Assembly (NCBI GenBank): GCA_020047715.1
Contig: JAIFNN010000069.1
Coordinates: forward strand, 1-48,003
DNA length: 48,003 nucleotides
Direction: 5' to 3'
Origin: Bacteroidota bacterium
GTDB lineage: Bacteria > Bacteroidota > Bacteroidia > Bacteroidales > GCA-2748055
Both the position numbers and the translations under genes were made by a program. Positions 28,842 to 39,478 of the stretch are shown piece after piece (the first letter of the stretch is position 1; each line of letters begins with the position of its first letter). The notes below the pieces were generated by a model. The model was not told where the DNA came from. It worked only from the letters and a program-made list of their open reading frames with translations, and ran no database searches.

Positions 28842-29663
28842 TTGAAAAACAGCGATCTGAACAACGAATGGCGCAAAGTGGCTTCGGCGATCTACCAGAA
28901 GCCTGTGGACTCCAAAATTTTTGGCTCGGTGGAGATTGATGTAACCGAGCTTGAGGAATTTGTAAGCCAGAAGCGCAGGGATGGGTTGAAGATCACCCTT
29001 ACCCATATATTTGTGCTTATTGTGGCTCGGGCACTCAAGTACGAAGTGCCGGAGCTCAACTGCTTTATCCGACGAGGAAATGTTATTGGCCGCGATTATG
29101 TTGATGCCATGGTAAGCGTTCTAAATGAGGATAAGCAAATGACCTCCGTGAAAATCGCCAATGCGGAAACTCTCACTTTGGCTGAATTGGCCGCTGTGAT
29201 GAACGATGCCATTAAAAACACCCGCAGCGGAAACGAAAGCAAGACTATGCGGATGAAAGGCTTTCTGGCATCAATACCCTGGCCCTTTCGTAACTGGATT
29301 TTTATACTTATCCGAAAAATCACAATAAGTTGGGGGCTGAGCATCCCTGCTCTGGGTTTGTCGGGCGAGAGTTTCGGATCGTTTGTGATTACCAATATCG
29401 GGAGTATTGGTCTCGACATGGGTTATCCCGCTTTGTTCCCCACTTCCAACGTGGCAATTGTTTTTGTGATGGGAGGAGTTTCGAAAAAGCCTGTAGTTGT
29501 AAATGATCAAATAGTAGTAAGACGAATTATGTCGCTCGGAGCAGCCCTCGACCATAGGGTGGTTGATGCGGTGCATGGAGGGAAACTTTTCAAATTCATC
29601 AGGCAAACAGTGAGAAACCCACAATTGCTCGAAGAAAAACCTTTTTTTTCGAACTTGCAATAA
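28842..29663 (+). CDS. Stand-alone 2-oxo acid dehydrogenase E2 acyltransferase catalytic-domain protein (TTG start)
   Basis: KITLTHIFVLIVARAL...FVITNIGSIGLDMGYPALFP...GAALDHRVVDAVHGGKL; no lipoyl domain. Confidence 0.85.
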   Translation: MKNSDLNNEWRKVASAIYQKPVDSKIFGSVEIDVTELEEFVSQKRRDGLKITLTHIFVLIVARALKYEVPELNCFIRRGNVIGRDYVDAMVSVLNEDKQMTSVKIANAETLTLAELAAVMNDAIKNTRSGNESKTMRMKGFLASIPWPFRNWIFILIRKITISWGLSIPALGLSGESFGSFVITNIGSIGLDMGYPALFPTSNVAIVFVMGGVSKKPVVVNDQIVVRRIMSLGAALDHRVVDAVHGGKLFKFIRQTVRNPQLLEEKPFFSNLQ

Positions 29664-29733
29664 AAAAACATTAAATCAAACGCTGATTTTTTCATTTTCG
29701 CGGCATTAATAGGTACATGCAACATCTGTTATC

Positions 29734-31272
29734 ATGCTGATCAAAACCTATGCGAGTTCTGTTCATGGAATAAATGCCGATATCATCACAATTGAGGTTA
29801 ATATTTCTGCCGGGATCAAATGCAGTATTGTTGGTTTGGCCGACAATGCAGTTAAGGAGAGCCAGCAGAGAATTGAGTCGGCGCTAAAAAACAACGGATT
29901 CCACTGGCCGGGGAAGAAGATTGTGGTAAACCTTGCCCCGGCTGACATTAAAAAAGAGGGTTCGGCCTACGATCTTCCAATGGCGATTGGAATACTGGCC
30001 GCGTCGGATCAACTAAGCAACAGCATCCTGGAGAAGTTTGTCATTATGGGGGAACTTTCCCTGGATGGCAGTCTTCAGCGCCTGCGCGGTGGACTTCCCA
30101 TGGCAATCAGAGCCAGAGATGAGGGTTTCAGGGGACTGATCCTGCCGGAAGGAAACGCTATGGAAGCTGCAGTTGTGGATGGGCTGGAAGTGATCGGAGC
30201 CCGAACCCTCCTCGACGTTGTTGGGTTTCTAAGGGGAGAGAATAATATTGCCCCATTGGTAATTAATGCCAGGGAGGAGTTCTTTAACAAACTTACCCAT
30301 TTTGACACCGACTTTTCCGAAGTCAAGGGACAGGAGAATGTGAAACGTGCGCTGGAAATTGCTGCTGCCGGGTCGCATAATCTTCTGATGATTGGCCCGC
30401 CCGGAGCAGGCAAGACAATGCTGGCCAAGCGTTTGCCCACGATAATTCCACCGCTGAGCCTCGAAGAAGCGCTCGAAACCACAAAAATCCATTCGGTTGC
30501 GGGAAAGATTGGGCGCAATACTTCTTTGATGACACGTAGGCCATTTCGAAGCCCCCATCACACAATTTCGGACGTGGGCCTTGTCGGTGGGGGTAATTTT
30601 CCTCAGCCCGGGGAGATTTCTTTGGCTCATAACGGCGTTTTGTTCCTGGATGAATTGCCTGAGTTTAAAAGAAACGTACTTGAGGTGATGCGGCAGCCTC
30701 TTGAAGACCGCGTAATTACTGTCTCCCGTGCCCGATTCAGTATCGAGTTCCCAGCCAATTTCACCCTCATTGCAAGTATGAATCCTTGTCCCTGCGGATA
30801 TTACAACCATCCGGAGAAAGAATGCGTCTGCGGTCCGGGGATGGTGAAAAAGTACCTGGCCAAAATCTCCGGTCCGCTGCTCGACCGTATCGATATCCAT
30901 ATCGAAGTTGTTCCTGTTCCCTTTCGTCAGCTCTCCGAACTTCGCGAGGCAGAGAAAAGCGCAATTATCCGTGAGCGGGTTATCGTTGCCCGGAATATTC
31001 AGGAACGAAGGTTTTCGGAATCCGGGGGGATTTATTCAAATGCCCAGATGGGGAGCAGAATGCTTAGAAAGTATTGCCGCATAGACGATGAGGGGCAGGG
31101 TTTATTGAAAAACGCCATGGACAAGCTTGGGCTTTCCGCCCGTGCCTACGACCGTATCCTTAAAGTTTCACGCACCATCGCCGACCTTGAACAGTCCGAA
31201 AACATCCAAAGTCACCACCTGGCTGAAGCTATTAACTACCGCAACCTCGATCGGGAAGGCTGGGCAGGATAG
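29734..31272 (+). CDS. comM: YifB/ComM family Mg-chelatase-like AAA ATPase
   Basis: GLADNAVKESQQRIESALKNNGFHWP; GPPGAGKTMLAKRLP; NPCPCGYYNHPEKECVC. Confidence 0.95.
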   Translation: MLIKTYASSVHGINADIITIEVNISAGIKCSIVGLADNAVKESQQRIESALKNNGFHWPGKKIVVNLAPADIKKEGSAYDLPMAIGILAASDQLSNSILEKFVIMGELSLDGSLQRLRGGLPMAIRARDEGFRGLILPEGNAMEAAVVDGLEVIGARTLLDVVGFLRGENNIAPLVINAREEFFNKLTHFDTDFSEVKGQENVKRALEIAAAGSHNLLMIGPPGAGKTMLAKRLPTIIPPLSLEEALETTKIHSVAGKIGRNTSLMTRRPFRSPHHTISDVGLVGGGNFPQPGEISLAHNGVLFLDELPEFKRNVLEVMRQPLEDRVITVSRARFSIEFPANFTLIASMNPCPCGYYNHPEKECVCGPGMVKKYLAKISGPLLDRIDIHIEVVPVPFRQLSELREAEKSAIIRERVIVARNIQERRFSESGGIYSNAQMGSRMLRKYCRIDDEGQGLLKNAMDKLGLSARAYDRILKVSRTIADLEQSENIQSHHLAEAINYRNLDREGWAG

Positions 31273-31498
31273 AATTATTGAGCTGGTTTATTCCGCAATT
31301 TCCGGAATTGCCTCTGTCTGTATATTTCATTTGTAATTCCAAAGCTTCTGTATCGGTTTTTTTGCTCTTGGTGGATAATTATTCAAGCTTCATGCTCGGT
31401 AGTTTGTAGATTAATAAAAATAAATAAGAATAAAAGATGCGATAGTATAATAATAATTAAATTGCGCTAATTATTTGTGATACCAATACAACAGTTAT

Positions 31499-34400
31499 AT
31501 GAAAACTATTATCCGCAGCAGAAAGAAGATTTGTGCTTTTCTTTTCCTTTTTGTTTTTTCTATAATGCTTCCGGCCAGCGTTTTTTCGCAATTGTCGGGC
31601 ATAAAAACCATTAATCCATCGGGGGGCGATTTCGTTAGTTTTACTGCTGCTGTAAATGCGCTGGCTTCTCAGGGTGTTAGTGGTCCTGTGGTTTTCAACG
31701 TTGCTGCTGGAACCTATACCGAACAGGTTATCATCCCTGAAATTGTCGGAGTCAGTGCAGTGAATACCGTTACTTTCCAGTCATCTACCACAGATTCCTC
31801 TCTAGTTGTTCTTTCCTTCAGTGCTGCACTGGCGGCATCCAATTACACTCTCCTCCTTAACGGTAGCGATTTTATAGTTTTGCGTAAGATCACCATACAA
31901 GCTCTGGGCAGCACTTATGGGAGGGCTATTGAAATTGCCGGAACTGCTTCCAGCGTGATTATTGAGAACTGCCGTCTTATCGGTTTCAATTCAACCGGGG
32001 GATATTCAGAGCATTCCTTAATCTACAGTTACCGTGTACCATTAGCTAAGCTCACTGTAAGAAACAATCTTTTCTCGGGTAGTAATTATGGTATTTACCT
32101 CGAGGGAGTCAATTCAACCACTCTCACACCTGAAACACGAATTTCGGGTAACAACTTTTCCAGTCAGCGCTTATACGGAATGCACCTCGAGAGTCAAAAT
32201 GCCCCGGTTGTAAGCTCAAATACCATACAGTTGAAATCCGATGCGGGCTATGGCATATATATGCAATATTGTGATAACGCCCTGCTTGTCGAAAAAAACA
32301 ACATTATCCTCCCCGGTGGGCATTATGGCATCTACCTGTATTTATGCGACGGGAATTCATTGGCTCGTGGACTTGTGGTGAACAACACAGTTGCCATCAC
32401 TGGCGGCAGCAACGCATCGGGTATTCATTACAATGGCTCAAGCTATCAGAATATCTGGCATAATTCGGTGCAACTAACTGGTGTAACCACCAGTGATTTT
32501 GGTGCATTTTATCTTACCGGTGGATCCAACACCGATATCCGGAATAATATTTTTTCCAATGCGGGCGAAAATTATGCCTACAACATTAAAACTCCTTCTG
32601 CCATTGAGTTTTCCGACTATAACAATTATTATTCCAACGGGAATTTTTTAGCCTTCTGGGGCAATAAAAGGGAGGATCTAGCCCAGCTGAAAGCTGCTCA
32701 GTCGCCTCTTTACGATGCGAATTCCATTTCCTTTAACCCGGTATTTGTTTCTGCAACTGATCTTCACGGGGGATCGTTCAGGATCGACAACAAGGGTACC
32801 AACCTGGGAATTACCAAGGATATGGATGGGCAGACCCGAACAGCTTTTGATATTGGGGCCGATGAATTTGCCGGAACCGGCTCTGCTCTTGCTGCCGGAA
32901 CCTATAGTATTGGTGGAGTATCGCCCTCTTTCGCCAGTTTCGTGCAAGCCGCAGCTGTTTTAAATACCTATGGCATATCCGGGAACGTCACGTTCAATGT
33001 GCGCAATGGTACTTATGACGAGCAGTTTACTTTAAGTCCGATTGCTGGCACAGGCCCTTCTGCCCAGGTTATTTTTCAAGCAGAAAGCGGCGATTCTACA
33101 AAGGTTGAGCTTTCCTTTAATTCAGGAAATCTAAACAACTATCTTGTGCGCTTTAGCGGGGCCGATTATGTGACCTTCAGAAAACTTAGTCTTACAGCCC
33201 TTAATCCGACCTATTCGAGAATATTCCTGTTTGATGGTAGCTCCCATAACAATACAATCACTTCTTCGATCCTGAACGGTCAGCCTTCCGGTTCAACTTA
33301 CGATGCCCTGATTTACTCCTATGAAAGCAATGCAAACAACCTTACTATTACCTGGAATCTTTTTTCCGCCGGACGTTATGGGGTTTACCACAATCCAAAC
33401 TCCCTTTCCAAAGCAACAGGTCTGATAGTTCGAAAAAACAATTTTTCCTCTCAGAGGGGCAGTTACCCGAATAGCATTTACCTTCGATATCATATAGCCC
33501 CAGACATACAGTCCAACACATTTACAAACACTCTTGCTACAAATTATTACGCTATTAACCTTCAGGATTGCAACGATGATATCAAGGTTATATCCAACAG
33601 GGTTAACTCGAATAACTCAGAGGGCGGAATTTTGCTCAATGCCTGTAAATCAATAAGCACAAAACGAGGCTTGGTGGCAAACAATTTCGTTGCCATTAGC
33701 GGATCTTCAAATGCTTGGGGCATTTATCTGTATAATTCCGAGTATCAGAATATCTATTATAACTCGGTTCGTATAAGCAGTTCACATCTTTCCAATGGAA
33801 GGGCTTTTTACAATGCAGCCAACTCGAATAACATCAACCTGCGTAACAATAATTTTACAAATTTCGGAGATGGTTATGCCTTTTACAGCGAGGGCACAAC
33901 GGTGAATTTTGCATCCAACTATAATAATCTTTACTCAACGGGCATATACCCTGTTTTTTGGAACGGTACATCTCACAGTTCGTTGTCTTCCTACCAGACA
34001 GCTGCCACACTCGATGCTAATTCCTTTTCGGTTAATCCGGTTTATCTTTCCGAGACCGATCTTCATGCGCAAAGTTCGTTTGTGAATAATGCAGGAACTC
34101 CTCTTGTTGAGGTTCTTTCCGATATCGACGGACAAAACCGAAATGCAGCAACACCCGACATCGGTGCCGATGAGTTCATTCCTACCTTGTTGCCTCTGTC
34201 TGCAGGTACATATACCATTGGTGGTGTATCACCCAGCTATCCGAACTTTACTGCAGCAGTCAGCGACCTTAACAACCGTGGGGTATCCGGCCCTGTGGTT
34301 TTCAATGTGCGCAACGGGATCTATAATGAACAAATCTCCTTGTATGAAATTAACGGTGCCTCATTGGTTAACAACATCCTTTTCCAGTCAGAGTCGGGCG

Positions 34401-37400
34401 ATTCCAGCAAAGTAGAACTTACTTTCTCGGCAAACATTAACAATTCGCATATTGTGCAACTCTCAGGCACTGATTACATAAGTTTCCGCAAACTAACATT
34501 TACAACTTTGAACCCCACTTATTCCAAGATTTTTAATTTGAGGGGAGGCATCCGAAAACTAAGCATTCAGAACAGTGTGCTCAATAGTAACGGCTCCACC
34601 GGAGCTGAATATTACACTTCGGCTATCTATTCTGAAAATGCTACCTTCACTGATCTTCTTATCGAAAACTCCATTCTAAATGGAGGTAGATCGGGGATAT
34701 GGATGGAAAGTCCACTGGCTGCTCAGAGTGTCGGAACCCGGATTCTCAGCAACCGCTTTACCGGACAAAATTACGACGGTCTTTACCTGAAGTACCACGA
34801 GGCAGCGAAAATTGAGAGAAACAACATTGTCAATACAACCGCTTATGTCTATTTCAATGGAATTTACCTTTCCTATTGCAACAACGATATCCTGATAAAC
34901 CGAAATTCAGTCACAGCACCTTCAGGACGTTATGGGATTTTTCTGCAATATTGTTCGGGAAACATCTCCAAAACCGGTTTGATTTCGAACAACATAGTAG
35001 AGACAGGAGGCACTGGAGGTTCAATAGCTATAATTCTTGAGAACAGCAATTATCAAAGGGTATATTTCAATTCTTCGAATGTAACAAGCACCGATGTTAA
35101 CGGCGGTTCAGGATTCACTGTAACCGCAGGTTCAAATATCGATATTCGCAATAACAGTTTTGCGAACTTTGGAGGAGGCTGGGCATACACAACGAATTCT
35201 GTTACTGCAATCACCGGTTCCGATTATAATAATCTTTTCACCACCGGCAACTTTTTAGCCAACTATAACGCCCCAAGTCGTGATCTTGCTAGTTTCAAAG
35301 CTCTAAGCGGAAAAGAGGCCAATTCAATCTCAGTAAACCCGGTATACACAGCCCTTATCCGAACCACAAGTTCGTACCTTAACAATAAGGGCTCTGCTGT
35401 TGGGGTGGTTACAACTGATATTGATGGCGAGTCCCGAAGTGTTGCTACACCCGACATCGGTGCGGATGAGTTTGTGCCCAGTCAGTTACCTTTTGCCGGA
35501 ACTTTTACAATTGGTGGTACTTCACCCGACTTTGTCTCTTTCAGCGCTGCAGCAACAGCTCTTAACGAAAGGGGAATTTCCGGGCCGGTAACCTTCAATG
35601 TAAGGAACGGAGTTTACACCGATCAACTGGATCTCATGGAAATAAGTGGAGCAAGCGCCATAAACAAGATTGTTTTCCAATCTGAGTCGGACGATTCCAC
35701 TAAAGTTACCCTGAACTTCAATTCCGGGTCAGCATCTACCAATTTTGTTGTCAGGTTGATTGGAACCGACTTTCTGACTCTCCGAAAACTCACCATCGCA
35801 GGAACCAATCCCGTTTATAGTAATCTTATAACATTAGTCGGGAATGTAAGTCAGGTAAATATCCTGAACAATGTTCTAAGCTCAAATATAAATGCATCTT
35901 CCACTGCTATTTCCTCCCCCGATGGGAATGTCCTTAATGCCATCGCTATAAAGAATAACAATTTCCTTAGTGGGAGCGTAGGTATTTTTCTCGACGGAAA
36001 CAATTCTACGCAATCTCCGGGTTTGGAAATAAGTGGGAATAAATTCAATAATCAGAGGAGTTATGGTATACGTCTCGATGCTTTCGAAAGTCCACAAGTG
36101 AAGGCAAACGACTTGTACAGTAACATCTACGGTTACGAAGGGATTTACCTCTATAATTGCAATACCAAACCCGATGTTTCCGGAAATCGAATTTTCACAG
36201 AAAACCTTTCGACGGGAATAACCCTTTACTATTGCTACGGTACCCTTGTTAATCAGGGGATTGTTTCCAATAATTTTGTATCGATCGCAGGCAGCTCTTC
36301 CGCAACTGGTATTCAGATTAACACAAGCCAATACCTTAACGTAGTTTATAATTCAGTTAGCATTACATCCACATACAATGCACCAGCTTATAAATCTGCT
36401 TTTTACCTTTCAGGTGGTGACAATGTTTTTGTCAGGAACAACATTTTCTCCTGCTCAAACGGAGGCTATGCCTATAATGTAAACACTCCTGCTGCAATTG
36501 ACGGCTCAGATTTCAACAACTTGTATTCAACTTCAGACCTGGCAGTTTGGGGAGGTGTGAGATCCAACCTTGCCGCTCTTCGAACAGCTAACGCTATGGA
36601 TGCCAAATCACTTTCTGTAAACCCCGAATTTGCTTCTGTAAGCGATTTGCAAGTGAAGCAAGCTCTCTTGCACAAAGCGGCAACTCCTTTGGCTATTGTG
36701 ACAACGGATATCTTCGGAAACCTGCGTGATGCAATCAAGCCTGATATTGGGGCAACCGAGTTTTCCTGTGTTACGCCGGTGATAGACTTCTTTGCATCCT
36801 CGTCGTGTTTTGGCGACAGCACTGAATTTTCCTACAATATTACCAAGGTTGCTTATGGTTCAAATTTCAGCTTTGACTTCGACAACGACTTTAATCCGGA
36901 CGAAACTTTTAGTTCTCCCAATGGGATTATTAAGCATCTTTTTGCCACGTCCAGCCCAAAAACGGTAAACCTACTAGTTTCTCAGCTTGCCGGTTGTAAC
37001 AACTCTATTGCCAAAACTATTTCTGTGGAGCCCTCGCCGGTTTTGGATGTGATTACAGAAGGTGCATATTGTGGCAACGATAACGGTTCAGCGTCAGTTA
37101 ATGTGTCAGGCAGCAGTGGACCTTTCAGCTACCACTGGTCAAACGGAAGCGATGACACCAATGTTATTGGCCTTGCCAAAGGAAGCTATTCTGTTACCGT
37201 AAAAAATAGTGATAATTGCATCAGCACAACAACTTTTGAGATAGGTGACAAGATCATTGTTTCAGCCAGCGAACTGAGTCCATCAACCTGCGGTCAGTCT
37301 GATGGTAGTGCAGTAGCAACCGCAACAGGTGGATCTGGTCCGTATAGTTATGTGTGGTCAAATGGGGAAAGTCTTGCAACTGCAGTGAATTTGCCATCAG

Positions 37401-39013
37401 GTGCTAATTATATAACGGTTACAGATGGAACAGGATGTTCCACTGTAGGGTCGGTTAACATCAGCACTGATGCTTCAGGACCCAAGATTGCTCTCAAAAC
37501 GGTTACCCACAATATCTGCTACGGTGAAAAGATGGGGGTTTTGGATATTACTCTAACCGGAGGAACAACACCCTACAGTATTCAGTGGTCGAACGGGGAG
37601 ATTACAGAAGACTTGTCAAATCTAGGATCGGGTATATATGATATTTTGGTAACGGACAATACAGGATGTTTGGCAACGGCAACTTTTGGGATTGAACAGC
37701 CAGTTTTCCTCAATGTCTCGACTGTCGTAGAGGATGCCAGTTGCAGTGGTTCTGATGGAAAAGCAGTTGCCTTGGCTGGTGGTGGCGCAAAGCCTTACTT
37801 TTATCAGTGGTCGAATGGTAACACGGGACCTGTTGCTCAGAATCTCTCTGCAGGGATTTATACCCTCACCCTTACCGACAATAAAAACTGCTCTATTGTA
37901 ACCCCGGTAATTGTAAATAACTCAGGAGGCCCCAAAGTTTCCTTGAATAGTCTAACAGGAGTTAATTGCAACAATGAATCTACCGGTTCAATTGACATTC
38001 AGATCAGCGGTGGCACTCCCCTGTATTCCTATTCATGGTTACCCGGAGGTCAAACCTCGCAGGACATCACCGGACTTAATGAAGGCAGTTATGAAGTAAG
38101 TGTTACAGATAATGCCGGATGCATAGGGGTAAGCAGCTTTGTGATTGGAGAAGAATCCCCGGCAACCAACCCGATTTGTCTTGTAACTGTCGACAGTATT
38201 TCAGGGAAGAACCTTGTTGTTTGGGAAAAACTGAATCAGGCAGATGCGGCCTTCTACAACATCTACCGGGAAAGCTCCTCCAAAGGTTTATTTCAGCTGA
38301 TTGCCACCCGGCCAGCTGAAGAAATTTCAGAGTTTACTGATGAGATTGCAGATCCATCGCTCAGATCGTGGCGATATAAAATATCCGTGGTGGACGATTG
38401 TGGTAATGAATCCGATTTGAGCGAGTCGCATAAAACGATTCACCTTACACAGAATATAGGGCTTAATGGCAGGGTAAATTTGATCTGGGATAAGTACGAG
38501 GGATTTACAGCCAACAGTTACAAAATTCTGCGCTACTCAAAAGAGGAGGGTTGGATAACTCTTGGCAGAATTCCTGGCGACCTGTCCTCATTTACCGATG
38601 ACAAGGCTTTGCTGGAAGAAGAGTTATTCTATGAAATCGAAGTTGAAAATCCCAGCGGAGGCTGCTCCACCCTAAAAGCCAGCACCCACAACACTTCGAG
38701 ATCGAACCGTCAGAGCACCACAGTAAAGAATACTACGGGCATTTCGGTAAATGAGAGTCTGAAATCCCTTACGATTTATCCCAATCCGGCAAAAACGGAG
38801 GTCACCCTCGAGCTGAATCAGAAAAACCTGCAAAAGCTTGCAGTGGAACTAATTGATGCAAAAGGGCAAGTCTTGAGGAACTACCAGTACCCGGCCAGCT
38901 CCGACGAGTTCCGCACCACCATTGATATAAGTGGTATCAGCGAGGGTGTATATGTTTTGAGGATAAGCAGCGACACTAATATCAGCTTCAGGAAACTAAT
39001 TATACAGCCATAA
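31499..39013 (+). CDS. Giant (2504 aa) secreted T9SS protein: four ~430-aa beta-helix units, PKD-like region, SprB-like repeats, FN3-like region, type A sorting domain
   Basis: Signal peptide; four units each opening GGxSPxFxxFxxAxxxLNxxGxSGxVxFNVRNGxYxEQ and the first three closing DIGADEF; C-terminal SLTIYPNPAKTEVTLEL...GVYVLRISSDTNISFRKLIIQP. Confidence 0.93.
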   Translation: MKTIIRSRKKICAFLFLFVFSIMLPASVFSQLSGIKTINPSGGDFVSFTAAVNALASQGVSGPVVFNVAAGTYTEQVIIPEIVGVSAVNTVTFQSSTTDSSLVVLSFSAALAASNYTLLLNGSDFIVLRKITIQALGSTYGRAIEIAGTASSVIIENCRLIGFNSTGGYSEHSLIYSYRVPLAKLTVRNNLFSGSNYGIYLEGVNSTTLTPETRISGNNFSSQRLYGMHLESQNAPVVSSNTIQLKSDAGYGIYMQYCDNALLVEKNNIILPGGHYGIYLYLCDGNSLARGLVVNNTVAITGGSNASGIHYNGSSYQNIWHNSVQLTGVTTSDFGAFYLTGGSNTDIRNNIFSNAGENYAYNIKTPSAIEFSDYNNYYSNGNFLAFWGNKREDLAQLKAAQSPLYDANSISFNPVFVSATDLHGGSFRIDNKGTNLGITKDMDGQTRTAFDIGADEFAGTGSALAAGTYSIGGVSPSFASFVQAAAVLNTYGISGNVTFNVRNGTYDEQFTLSPIAGTGPSAQVIFQAESGDSTKVELSFNSGNLNNYLVRFSGADYVTFRKLSLTALNPTYSRIFLFDGSSHNNTITSSILNGQPSGSTYDALIYSYESNANNLTITWNLFSAGRYGVYHNPNSLSKATGLIVRKNNFSSQRGSYPNSIYLRYHIAPDIQSNTFTNTLATNYYAINLQDCNDDIKVISNRVNSNNSEGGILLNACKSISTKRGLVANNFVAISGSSNAWGIYLYNSEYQNIYYNSVRISSSHLSNGRAFYNAANSNNINLRNNNFTNFGDGYAFYSEGTTVNFASNYNNLYSTGIYPVFWNGTSHSSLSSYQTAATLDANSFSVNPVYLSETDLHAQSSFVNNAGTPLVEVLSDIDGQNRNAATPDIGADEFIPTLLPLSAGTYTIGGVSPSYPNFTAAVSDLNNRGVSGPVVFNVRNGIYNEQISLYEINGASLVNNILFQSESGDSSKVELTFSANINNSHIVQLSGTDYISFRKLTFTTLNPTYSKIFNLRGGIRKLSIQNSVLNSNGSTGAEYYTSAIYSENATFTDLLIENSILNGGRSGIWMESPLAAQSVGTRILSNRFTGQNYDGLYLKYHEAAKIERNNIVNTTAYVYFNGIYLSYCNNDILINRNSVTAPSGRYGIFLQYCSGNISKTGLISNNIVETGGTGGSIAIILENSNYQRVYFNSSNVTSTDVNGGSGFTVTAGSNIDIRNNSFANFGGGWAYTTNSVTAITGSDYNNLFTTGNFLANYNAPSRDLASFKALSGKEANSISVNPVYTALIRTTSSYLNNKGSAVGVVTTDIDGESRSVATPDIGADEFVPSQLPFAGTFTIGGTSPDFVSFSAAATALNERGISGPVTFNVRNGVYTDQLDLMEISGASAINKIVFQSESDDSTKVTLNFNSGSASTNFVVRLIGTDFLTLRKLTIAGTNPVYSNLITLVGNVSQVNILNNVLSSNINASSTAISSPDGNVLNAIAIKNNNFLSGSVGIFLDGNNSTQSPGLEISGNKFNNQRSYGIRLDAFESPQVKANDLYSNIYGYEGIYLYNCNTKPDVSGNRIFTENLSTGITLYYCYGTLVNQGIVSNNFVSIAGSSSATGIQINTSQYLNVVYNSVSITSTYNAPAYKSAFYLSGGDNVFVRNNIFSCSNGGYAYNVNTPAAIDGSDFNNLYSTSDLAVWGGVRSNLAALRTANAMDAKSLSVNPEFASVSDLQVKQALLHKAATPLAIVTTDIFGNLRDAIKPDIGATEFSCVTPVIDFFASSSCFGDSTEFSYNITKVAYGSNFSFDFDNDFNPDETFSSPNGIIKHLFATSSPKTVNLLVSQLAGCNNSIAKTISVEPSPVLDVITEGAYCGNDNGSASVNVSGSSGPFSYHWSNGSDDTNVIGLAKGSYSVTVKNSDNCISTTTFEIGDKIIVSASELSPSTCGQSDGSAVATATGGSGPYSYVWSNGESLATAVNLPSGANYITVTDGTGCSTVGSVNISTDASGPKIALKTVTHNICYGEKMGVLDITLTGGTTPYSIQWSNGEITEDLSNLGSGIYDILVTDNTGCLATATFGIEQPVFLNVSTVVEDASCSGSDGKAVALAGGGAKPYFYQWSNGNTGPVAQNLSAGIYTLTLTDNKNCSIVTPVIVNNSGGPKVSLNSLTGVNCNNESTGSIDIQISGGTPLYSYSWLPGGQTSQDITGLNEGSYEVSVTDNAGCIGVSSFVIGEESPATNPICLVTVDSISGKNLVVWEKLNQADAAFYNIYRESSSKGLFQLIATRPAEEISEFTDEIADPSLRSWRYKISVVDDCGNESDLSESHKTIHLTQNIGLNGRVNLIWDKYEGFTANSYKILRYSKEEGWITLGRIPGDLSSFTDDKALLEEELFYEIEVENPSGGCSTLKASTHNTSRSNRQSTTVKNTTGISVNESLKSLTIYPNPAKTEVTLELNQKNLQKLAVELIDAKGQVLRNYQYPASSDEFRTTIDISGISEGVYVLRISSDTNISFRKLIIQP

Positions 39014-39380
39014 CCTCATGTAGATATATTGATTGGGTTGGTGTTTATGCAAAGGGTAATTTGTTGGATTTGCATGTCTGGATATACCTGGCATCATTAA
39101 CCACAATGATGGTTCTGAAAGTTACTTGATTCGGGTTCAGTCCATTCGGGGTTAAGGTTTCTGTGCTCAATTCATTCCTAATTCTCTGATGCCCATTGCA
39201 GGCGTTTTAGGAGGAGGTATGGTGTTATTTTAATTGGCAGCGAAGGGCTTTTATTTTAAAACATTTTAAGGGAACCAGGCATTGCTGACCTTCCGGATAG
39301 GATGGTTCACGATGCATCCAAAATAATATCCAGTGGTTGTTTTTCAATCAGATTTCATCATTGCATTTTAACGATTGTGT

Positions 39381-39442
39381 GAATGATATAAGTTAATCTC
39401 CAAATTTTGTAATGCTTTCCCTTTATAACGGGCGCAACTTTG
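39381..39442 (+). promoter_or_regulatory. 62-nt island promoter element, copy A
   Basis: GAATGATATAAGTTAATCTCCAAATTTTGTAATGCTTTCCCTTTATAACGGGCGCAACTTTG; same architecture as copies B-D, distal half degenerate. Confidence 0.7.
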
Positions 39443-39478
39443 CCGGGTGAAAATGCTTTCACATTTAAATCCATAAAA

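Noticed and set aside
30229-30900. 223-aa minus-strand ORF antisense to the ComM/YifB gene
   Set aside because: Shadow ORF; the plus-strand AAA protein is well supported.
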